DNA of 64,000 nucleotides from Sympetrum striolatum (lineage: Eukaryota > Arthropoda > Insecta > Odonata > Libellulidae): NCBI GenBank assembly GCA_947579665.1, contig OX388351.1, positions 4,278,001 through 4,342,000 of the forward strand, read 5' to 3'. This document shows positions 32,738-42,327 of this stretch, in pieces. The number at the start of each line of letters is the position of its first letter. Positions within the stretch are counted from its first letter, which is position 1. The notes beneath the pieces were generated by a model. That model was not told where the DNA came from. It made no database searches and was given only the letters and a program-made list of their open reading frames with translations. Both the position numbers and the translations under genes were made by a program.

Positions 32738-32856
32738 TCAAATTTCCACCAATCAGAGCGCAGCTTGTCTTTCGCAATGGTTTTCTGTGACAAAATTTTC
32801 AGTTCCCGGTGAGACTTCGTGGGGATAGGTCGTGCTGATACACTTCCGCAGTAACG
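32738..32856 (+). promoter_or_regulatory. Promoter-like region and first exon, plus direction
   Basis: AAATTTCCACCAATCAGAG (CCAAT at 32749-32753), then TTTTCAGTTCCCGG with a TCAGT initiator (start about 32801), and donor GTAACG|GTAAGAA after 32856, giving a predicted 56-nt non-coding first exon. A G-rich tract precedes it (32,718-32,735). Homologous to 28,938-29,030 in inverted orientation. The Myb-like gene relic begins 1.2 kb downstream in the same direction, so this is its natural promoter candidate. Confidence 0.45.
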
Positions 32857-33144
32857 GTAAGAATTTGAACCTCTTTTCGTTATGTTTTAACGTTTGAAGT
32901 GCTGATATATGTTAAAAGCCTAGTGTATTTGGATGCAATATCTGCCCTTAACCTATCTATTGCTAATCTACCATGACACGGAATATTTCTGTTAACTATG
33001 TTTTCCGAATGAGCTTGCAGGAGATTGAACGTTCGGCAAATGAAATTTGTATCGTATTTTCAACATTCGGAAATTCAAATTATTAGATTTTTACTGACGC
33101 GAAAGAATTTTCTGTTCTTAAGGAATCTCAAATTAAATATGTTG

Positions 33145-33221
33145 CCGACTGTGGTGAAGGAGCTGTTAGCGCGCTAGCTACTCCAACGCAAAGGTCTCGG
33201 GTTCCAACCCCGGCAAGTCGG
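33145..33221 (+). repeat. tRNA-like sequence, 77 nt, with pairing acceptor ends
   Basis: CCGACTG at 33145 pairs with AGTCGG at 33216-33221. TGGTGAAGGAGCTGTTAGCG resembles a D-arm/A box, and CTCGGGTTCCAACCCCGG is a good T-arm. The anticodon arm does not form a clean 5-bp stem with a 7-nt loop, so this is more likely the head of a SINE or a tRNA pseudogene than a working tRNA. Confidence 0.45.
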
Positions 33222-33299
33222 AATTGTTCCTGCTAGGGGATGGTTGTATCTTTGTAAATAGCATTAACTTTTTAAGTGGATATAATCGGGATCTTTTTT

Positions 33300-33600
33300 T
33301 TCCATTAGAGAAGCTAATATTATCATTTGCTGTGCGAATTTTTCACTTAAAAGCGAGGTTATATCTTAATTTGAGAAGTTGTCATTTTTTAAGCGGAATT
33401 ATCCTTTGCTAAGCAAAGCTTTCATTTAAGAATATATGTTACAGTTTTTAGGATTATTATTTACTAAGTGTTAAGCTAAGTTATCGTTTGAGAAGCGGAT
33501 TTATTATTTCCTAAGCGGAATTATCTCTTAAGAAAAGAAGTTATCACATGCTAAGCTTAGTTATTATATGATAAGCTTAGTAATTGCAACCTTTTAAAAG
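33300..33600. repeat. Degenerate ~24-bp tandem repeat (TAAGC..TTATC)
   Basis: A motif like GCTAAGC(T/G)(T/G)A(G/A)TTAT(C/T), alternating with (A/T)TTGAGAAGC, recurs about ten times. Units are diverged and the period wobbles between about 22 and 27 bp. Non-coding. Confidence 0.55.
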
Positions 33601-34031
33601 TAATTGATCCTGGTAATCTTGTTTCATTTGCATGTAACTTTAGCCCTTTTTTACGTATCTAGAATCCCCATTCCTGTTTTTACCATTCCTTGCTTTCCTT
33701 CCATTTTTACTTCAATTACTCTCCATTGTTCCTACTATCATAGTCTGATGAATGGACTGTTTTCATTTGTCATATGGTACAGGATACAGAAAAATATATC
33801 TCTCATTTTCTTTTGTCCCAGTCTTGATCATGGCTGTGATGAAATGAAAGCTACAAAGGTATGAGTGAATAGTTGTACTGATCAAGGTCTCTCCTTACGG
33901 AATGCCAAGAAATGTGTTAATGTCTTTGAAACTGTTATTAAATGTTTTCCTCCTGCATGACTTTTAATGCTAAGAAATAATTTCGAGCTGATTAATGTGT
34001 TGGTGAACTGTGGGATGTTCTCTCACTATTA

Positions 34032-34853
34032 ATGGAAAAGGAGTGGATATCGGTCACTAATTATCTGGAAAGGTAAGACAATTTCTATATAGTAAATAAA
34101 CTTGTGATAACTAAACAAAACTAAATTTATGATAAAACTAATCCAAAGTTTGAAAATTATAATAAATTTTTGAGTGCATTTAAAGCTTCTCTCACAACAG
34201 AGATAAAACAAACATGGACGAGACTAGAAAAAGATGGTCAACAAAAGGCATTTTGCCTCTCTTGATAGAGAAGTTCTGCCCATCATGGGACGAAAACTTG
34301 AAGATTTCATGTAGAGGGTCTGATCTGACCTCTCATATTGAGTGAGACGTTTGAAAAATCGATGCGCTTTGTAGAAGGCATCTTATTTGTGATAATCGTT
34401 GGATGAAGCGATTCCAATGCCTTCCCAATTGGTGATGAGAAAATAAGGTATGTTTTTTTTAAGATTTTAGAATATATTTTTTACGTATTGGTATCTGAAT
34501 ATCATTAGAAAATAATATTTTATGATTAAAATTTTTAAATTGAATATTAATGGTCTCTTTTCTAACCTTTCAGGAATGCGGTGCTTATAAAAACATTGCT
34601 GATAAAGGTCTACTGGTTAACGTACCTTAAAATCTCCACCTAAACCTAACTGTGGAAGAGGAAAAAGGGAAAATGCATTGGAATAGAAGCACATTCTAAA
34701 TTGCTTTGACGACATAAGTCATTCTGTACCTATTGATGTTGACTCAATAACTATCACCTACTACCAAGCTGATATGTGATAGAAATTTATGAACCAGATA
34801 CTACAGGTTAGTTTTGGAAGGTTCGTGCAGAAGGTCATCTTTAATAATCCAAG
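34032..34853 (+). pseudogene. Myb/SANT-like (trihelix-type) gene relic
   Basis: Exon 1, 34032-34072: ATG, reads MEKEWISVTNYLE plus two bases, donor AG|GTAAGA. Exon 2 begins at 34201 after CTCTCACAACAG, in phase: DKTNMDETRKRWSTKGILPL then LIEKFCPSWDENL, stop at 34343. A Trp followed by LLIEKF is the look of helix 1 in Myb/SANT-like DNA-binding proteins. Further on, another frame gives ICDNRWMKRFQCL (about 34,390-34,430), like the conserved C.NRW..L segment before helix 3. After acceptor 34573 come AYKNIADKGLLVNV and later GRGKRE, ILNCFDDISHSVPIDVDS, like the RxYKN.vD...TGRG and acidic tail of this family. Frame changes and stops between the pieces show that it is decayed. Family assignment is inference from motif order. 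Confidence 0.45.
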
Positions 34854-37130
34854 GTAACACTATTATCATTTAATAGTTCCTCATTTCAATATAGGTGTAG
34901 CACTAAGTATACAAAATTGTAACTGCCTTGTTTAGCTGCCTTGTAAATATCTAACAGGATCTTCTGTTATTAATGGAAGATCAATTGCCATTTATAATTA
35001 TATTTAATTTATTATATGTTTGTACTATTATTCCTATATACAATATGCACTGAATGTTCCTTAAATAATACCAGAAGCTCCAGAGTGTTCCATCTTGGAA
35101 GTAAAGTGGAGAATGGTGGAAATGGACCACTACTGTCTACAGTATGGGACATTCGCTTAAGAGGGACACTACATTGCTGAGTAATTTGATGGAAGAGTGG
35201 ACGAGGCCTCTCGACGGCTCCTGTGGAGGGCGAAGTAAGTATAACATCAGCCACTGAGTGCTTTAACGGTGGTTGCAGAGTATGATATTATTACATATAG
35301 TGTTTTCAATTCATTGTTTTGAAATGCGTCTCTAAGTTTTCCAATACAATTTAAGTCCTACTTATTTCTTTGATCAAGTTTCAATGGTGTTATATCATGT
35401 CAATTTAGATACAATATTGCAATTACTGTCAATATGTTCTGTTATACAGGTTGCAATACAATTTCGACAATTTGCTTGAGTCAGCCAATGTCAGCCATCT
35501 TAACTAGCATATTTTATAATAGTTAAATGAATATTTCCAATTGGAGATCATGGACGTAGTTTGTGGGATGTATTTCTGGAAATCTGATTTATTTCAATGA
35601 TCATCCTTGTGGTTACTTTACATTTAAGCTGTCTTTTGGTTTGCTTTGTTGGATCTCGTTTTCTTAAATTCAATGAAATAATGGAAGTGTAAAGTGGCAA
35701 TGGGTGGTCTGTAACCGAAATTGTTTATATACTTTGAATAGCGATAGAAGATTTTACACATATGCTATTGCAAACATACAATATACAATGTATTTTAGGT
35801 TCAATTCCTTTATACTAATTGGATTTTTACTTTCTCTATATTCATAGTATATAAAAAGTATTGTTTACATGAAAAAATTTGACTTCGAGATTTCAACGGA
35901 AATACATGTTTTGGGGTCCCAAGAATACGTTCTGACCATTTTTGGAACGATGTCTGCATCCGTGTGTGTGTGCTTGTGGGCGCTCTAACGTGAAAACTAT
36001 TAGCCATATTAGTACAAAAACTTCACATACATACTGTTGTTTGCTAACAGAGTTGATAACTTTTTGGAGCATATCCTTCAACCGGAATTTGACCTTTTTT
36101 TAATCTTGGAGGCAAATTTCCTTTTTTGAGAAATATCTAAAAAATATGAAATTTAGGTATATACTTTTGTTTTAGTAAATTTTTATTTTCTATAAATGCT
36201 GTATTAAACATATTTTTCTATCACTGATTGCTAACGAGTTATTTGTGAAATACTGATAAACCGGAAGTAGCTGATTATGTACTTTGTGGGTACTGTAATA
36301 TGAAAACTATTTGTTTTATCAACGTCAAATTTCATACATAGTACTTGGGTTGGTCTCGTTAGAGTTGATTAGTTTCTGGTTTAAATCGGTTAGCTGGAAG
36401 TCGAGCTCTAATTCTCGAGGCTCATTTCTGATTTTTGCAAAATATCTGCATTAATCTGATACTTAGGTATATACAATTATAAAAGTTTAAGAGAATGCAA
36501 TTAAATATAACTTTTGTGTGAAAGATATTTTTGTATAACTGATTGTTTAGGAGTTATTCATGAAATACTGATCAACGTTAAGTTGCTGATTATCTACTTA
36601 AGGAAAAATATGAGACCTAAGTTTTTAAATTTTCATCAGTTATTTATTAATATTATTCTTTTTCAGGTAGGTAATTGCTATTCTTTACTGGCAACATATC
36701 CATTTCCAAGAGAACTTGTTATGGGAATTTAATAGGTTCAAAGAAATTCATTGAAATATATTCTGTTTGTATTACTGCTTGTATACAGTCCTTCGGAGCA
36801 TAGAGTATGCCTAGCTAGTTTGGTTTGAGTACATTAAATTTTTAACACATGCTCCGCACTGCTTTGGGCACAAGGTTATGGGTCGATGATTTAGTAGTAG
36901 TTTTTCCACAGGCCATTTAGGGACCTTTGTGTGCAAGGGCAAGTGTGGTCTCGTTCGATTGTTCATCATCGTCCACTTCCATGGCCTCATTGAGGCACTG
37001 GTAGCACAAAGTGGTGTATCAAAAATGACTTTTTGATGATTACAAATTAAAGTTAGATCTGTTAATCCATCTCCTATCTATTAAATATAGATATTTCTTA
37101 AATTATATAATCACTGACTCACTCATTCAT

Positions 37131-37260
37131 AGGGGATTAAAATTGTAACCATATTTCATAAGTGTCACTGACTTGAATTTTCTTCAACGTATTAGCCATA
37201 ACGTTTAACCACCAAGAAAAAAACGATTCTTAGCTTCAGTGTCATGTGTTCGATGCTGAC
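37131..37260 (+). repeat. B-box satellite fragment inside copy 0 (also in every unit)
   Basis: AGGGGATTAAAATTGTAACC..TTCAACGTATTAGCCATAACG..TAACCACCA..AGTGTCATGTGTTCGATGC matches the start of satellite blocks 2, 3, 5 and 6 (compare 1198-1325), ending at the first B box, here TGTTCGATGC. It abuts the unit's ATG-containing sequence at 37261. Identical fragments: 42198-42327, 47258-47387, 52317-52446, 57377-57506, 62438-62567. Confidence 0.8.
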
Positions 37261-40200
37261 TACTATGGAAAAGCAGTGGATATCGGTCACTAATGATCCG
37301 GAAAGGTAAGCAAATTTCTATATAGTCAATGAACGTGTGATAACTAAACTAAACTAGCTTTATGGTAAAACTTAATCCAAAGTTTGAAAATTATAATAAA
37401 TATTTGAGTGCATTTGAAGCTTTATTCGCAGCAGAGATACAATAACCATAGACTGCATTAGAAAGAGATGTTAAATATACGCAGACAACTCGTATGAGCA
37501 CGCAGAAGAAGATCGTAAGTTTGCATTAGTTAAGGTCAACTTAATGTGGGACTAAGCAATCCTGTACCTATGTTCATTGATCCCGAGCAGCTGGGGACAG
37601 AGAAATTAGAAATCTTTGGATGTTGTTGGATAGGAACAGGGAAACTGACTACTTCTTTAATATATTAACAGGACTTTCGAGGTAATGAATCAACATACGG
37701 TTAGAGTAAATAGTTTTAAGCCTAGAATACTTTGGAAATATGTAAATAAAATTGGACAAAATTATTCAATTATTTTATAGCCATAATTAACAACTATTGT
37801 TTTATAGGTGCCCATATGGAGTGGTCTTCTGGTAACTTCAAAAGAGAGCTACCCTAGCAGAATAAAATTCTCACTATGGAGTGGTGTGATGCCTCCCCCA
37901 GGTCGAGAGATTCTGCCCATCGAGTGGGTCTGGGTACCACGTGGTAGGTCTCAAATGAATGGTACCATTTTCAGAATACAGTTCTCTTCAGGGGAGGTGT
38001 AACGCCTCTCCTGTTTGAGAGGTTCTGCCCATGGAAAGAGGGTCTGCGTACCTCATGGTATCACTCAATAGAAAGCTACCTTTGGCAAAATAATAATCTC
38101 ATTGACGATCAGGATTCCAATTGAGATGTTTTGCCCTTCAAGAGTTTCTGGTAGCTATCAAAAGGGAGATACCATTTGCAGATACAATTCTCATCACCGA
38201 GAGGCATTTTGCCTCTCTTGGAAGAGAAGTTCTGCCCATTATGGGAATAAAACTTGAGGATTTCATGTAGAGGGTCTGATCTGACCTCTCATGTTCAGTG
38301 AGACGTTTTAATAATTGATGTGCTTTGAAGAAGGCATCTTATTTAAGATTATCGTTGGATGGAGGGATTCCAATGCCTTCCCATTTGGTGATGACAAAAT
38401 AAGGTATGTTTTTCTTAAGATTTTAGAATATATTTTTTAAGTATTGGTATCTGATTATCATTAGAAAATAATAATTTTTATGATTAAAATTTTTTCATTG
38501 AATATTAATGGTCTCTTTTCTAACCTTTCAGGATTGGGGTCCTTATAAATACATTATTGATAATGGTCTACTGGTTTACCTACCTTAAAATCTCCACGTA
38601 TACCTACGTGCTGAGACGTCTGCTGGTCTTCTGGTAACTTCAAAAGAGAGCTACCCAAGCAGAATAAAATTCTCACTATGGAGTGGTGTGATGCCTCCCC
38701 CAGGTCGAGAGATTCTGCCCATCGAGTGGGTCTGTGTACCACAGGGTAGCTCTCAAATGAAAATTACCATTTTCAGAATACAGTTCTCTTCAGGGGAGGT
38801 GTAACGCCTCTCCTGTTTGAGAGGTTCTGTCCATGGAAAGAGGGTCTGAGTACCTCATGGTATCACTCAATAGAAAGCTACCTTTGGCAAAATAATATTC
38901 TCATCGACGATCAGGATTCCGATTGAGATGTTTTGCCCTTCAAGAGTTTCTGGTAGCTATCAAAAGGGAGATACCATTTGCAGATACAATTCTCATCCCC
39001 GAGAGGCATTTTGCCTCTCTTGGAAGAGAAGTTCTGCCCATTATGGGAATAAAACTTGAGGATTTCATGTAGAGGGTCTGATCTGACCTCTCATGTTCAG
39101 TGAGACGTTTTAATAATTGATGTGCTTTGAAGAAGGCATCTTATTTGATATTATCGTTGGATGGAGGGATTCCAATGCCTTTCCAATTGGTGATGAAAAA
39201 ATATGGTATGTTTTTCTTAAGTTCTTAGAACATATTTTTTAAGTCTAGGTTTCTGATTATCAATACAAAATATTACTTTTTATGATTAAAACTTTTTAAT
39301 TGAATATTCATGATCTCTTTTCTAACCTTTCAGAAATGGGGAGCTAATAAATACATTATTGATATAGGTTTGCTGGTGTACCTACCTTAAAATCTCCTCC
39401 TAAACCATCCTTTGGAAGAGAAAAATTGTAAAATGCATAGTATCAGAAGCACCTTCTAAATTGCTTTGGCAAGATGAGTCATTCTGTACCTAATGATCTT
39501 GACTTAGTAACCATCACCTACTACAAAGCTGAGATGTAGTAGAAATCGATGAACCAGATACTACAGGTTAGTTTGGGAAGGTTCGTGCAGGCTCTCTTCT
39601 TGAATAATCTAAGGTAACTCTTATATCATTTAATAGATCCTCATTTCAATATATGTTTATCACTATGCATCCAAAATTGTAATTTCCTTGTTTAATTGCT
39701 TTGTAATCATCTAATGTGACCTTAAGCTATTACTTTAATTTAAATTGGCATTTATAATTATAATAAATATATTATGCGTTTGTCCTATTATTCCCATATA
39801 GAATATGCACTGAATGTTCCTTAAATAATACCAGAAGCTCCAGAGTGCTGCAGCTTGGGTATAAGGTGGAGAATGGTGGAAATTGATCACTACAGTCTAC
39901 AGTATGGGACAGTTGCTTAAGAGAGGCACCAAGTTGCCGAGACATTCATTGGAAGAATGTACGAGGCCTTTCGACGGCTCCTGTTTAGGGCAGGGAAGTA
40001 TAACGGCAGCCACTGAGTGCTTTAAGGGTAGCTGCAGGGTAAGATAATATTACATATATTGTTTTCAATTCATTGTTTTTAAATACGTCTCTTAGTTTTC
40101 CAATAAAATGCAAGACCTAATCAATTCTTTGATAAAGTTTGAATGGTGTTATATCATGTCAATTTATGTTTTTAATCGGTAATGATAAGTTAATTGGGTT

Positions 40201-42327
40201 TCAAGTATGATACAGTGGATTTAGATGGTGTGATGGGGAAAATCGGGAATATTTTTCATAAGCTCTTGCTCCAGTTTGCCTCTGTTGATTTGTTGTGATT
40301 TTCCGTTCGTTCCGTTGAAGTACTGTTAAATCCTCTCCTTACAAAATATCGTTGCTCCGGCTTTTCCTTTCACATTGCTCTATGCTAGATCTGGGGATAC
40401 ATGAACATAATGTTCTGGGGAGTTCATAATTTTTTACATATATTGCATGCCTTATTTGAGTTATAATATATATTTAGATACAATACTAACATTACTGTCA
40501 ATATGTTCTGTTATACAGGTTGCAATACGATTTCGTCAATTTGCTTGAGTCAGCCAATGTCTGCCATCTTAACTAGCAGATTATATAATAGTTATATGAA
40601 TATTTCCAATTGGAGATCATGGACGAAGTTTGTGGGATATATTTCTGGAAATCTGATTTATTTCAATGATCATCCTTGTGGTTACTTTACATTTAAGCTG
40701 TCTTTTGGTTTGCTTTGTTGGATGTCGTTTTCTTAAATTCAATGAATTAATGGAAGTGTAAAGTGGCAATGGGTGGTCTGTTACCGAAATTTTTTATACA
40801 CTTTGATTAGCGATAGAAGATTTTACACATATGCTATTGCAAACATACAATATACAATGTATTTTAGGTTCAATTCCTTTATACTAATTGGATTTTTACT
40901 TTCTCTATATTCATAGTATATAAAAAGTATTGTTTACATGAAAAAATTTGACTTCGAGATTTCAACGGAAATACATGTTTTGGGGTCCCAAGAATACGTT
41001 CTGACCATTTTTGGAACGATGTCTGGGTCCATGTGTGTGTGCTTGTGGGCGCTCTAACGTGAAAACTATTAGCCCTATTAGTACAAAAACTTCACATACA
41101 TACTGTTGTTTGCTAACAGAGTTGATAACTTTTTGGAGCAAATCCTTAAACCGGAATATGACCTTTTTTATTCTTGGAGGCATATTTCCTTTTTTAGAAA
41201 TATCTAAAAAATATGAAATTTAGGTATATACTTTTGTTTTAGTAAATTTTTATTTTCTATAACTGCTGTATTAAACATATTTTTCTATCACTGTTTGCTA
41301 ACGAGTTATTTGTGAAATACTGATAAACCGGAAGTATCTGATTATGTACTTTGTGGGTACTGTAATATGAAAACTATTTGTTTTATCAACGTCAAATTTC
41401 ATACATAGTACTTTGGTTGGTGTCGTTAGAGTTGATTAGTTTCTGGTTTAAATCGGTTAGCTGGAAGTCGAGCTCTAATTCTCGAGGCTCATTTCTGATT
41501 TTTGCAAAATATCTGCATTAATCTGATACTTAGGTATATACAATTATAAAAGTTTAAGAGAATGCAATTAAATATAACTTTTGTGTGAAAGATATTTTTG
41601 TATAACTGATTGTTTAGGAGTTATTCATGAAATACTGATCAACGTTAAGTTGCTGATTATCTACTTAAGGAAAAATATGAGACCTAAGTTTTTAAATTTT
41701 CATCAGTTATTTATTAATATTATTCTTTTTCAGGTAGGTAATTGCTATTCTTTACTGGCAACATATCCATTTCCAAGAGAACTTGTTATGGGAATTTAAT
41801 AGGTTCAAAGAAATTCATTGAAATATATTCTGTTTGTATTACTGCTTGTATACAGTCCTTCGGAGCATAGAGTATGCCTAGCTAGTTTGGTTTGAGTACA
41901 TTAAATTTTTAACACATGCTCCGCACTGCTTTGGGCACAAGGTTATGGGTCGATGATTTAGTAGTAGTTTTTCCACAGGCCATTTAGGGACCTTTGTGTG
42001 CAAGGGCAAGTGTGGTCTCGTTCGATTGTTCATCATCGTCCACTTCCATGGCCTCATTGAGGCACTGGTAGCACAAAGTGGTGTATCAAAAATGACTTTT
42101 TGATGATTACAAATTAAAGTTAGATCTGTTAATCCATCTCCTATCTATTAAATATAGATATTTCTTAAATTATATAATCACTGACTCACTCATTCATAGG
42201 GGATTAAAATTGTAACCATATTTCATAAGTGTCACTGACTTGAATTTTCTTCAACGTATTAGCCATAACGTTTAACCACCAAGAAAAAAACGATTCTTAG
42301 CTTCAGTGTCATGTGTTCGATGCTGAC
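37261..42327 (+). repeat. Macrosatellite copy 1 (5,067 bp)
   Basis: The unit starts at TACTATGGAAAAGCAG. Splice-like layout: donor 37306; exon b 37808-38403; exon c 38532-39205; exon d 39334-39613; exon e 39802-40038; acceptors ending 40518 and 41733. Exons b and c are an 803-bp duplication including intron. Each holds four ~100-110-bp sub-repeats with TTCTGCCCAT and a hairpin such as GAGAGGCATTTTGCCTCTC (38199-38217, 39001-39019). 41,000-41,700 contains a two-copy ~315-bp repeat (GAAATACTGAT(A/C)AA at 41314 and 41630). 42,198-42,327 is the B-box satellite fragment. The short open frames (under 80 codons) do not follow exon boundaries and are not genes. Confidence 0.92.
38199..38217. other. 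Perfect hairpin in the ~110-bp sub-repeat
   Basis: GAGAGGCATTTTGCCTCTC: 8-bp arms and a 3-nt loop. The same hairpin is at 39001-39019 and at equivalent places in all units. Neighbouring sub-repeats have weaker versions (GGGGAGGTGTAACGCCTCTCC). Confidence 0.75.

Larger units (their letters stand above)
34027..37260 (+). repeat. Macrosatellite copy 0 (diverged, founder-like, 3.23 kb)
   Basis: Homologous to the ~5.06 kb units that follow but shorter. It lacks the tandem 803-bp exon duplication and most of the ~110-bp sub-repeats, and its first half is clearly diverged. From about 35,460 it is nearly identical to the other copies, and from about 36,400 indistinguishable from copy 1. It keeps most splice signals (donors 34073, 34448, 34854; acceptors ending 34200, 34573, 35459 and 36666) and has the most readable protein relics. 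Its left edge is not preceded by satellite sequence, unlike every later unit, which suggests it sits in the original locus. Confidence 0.8.
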
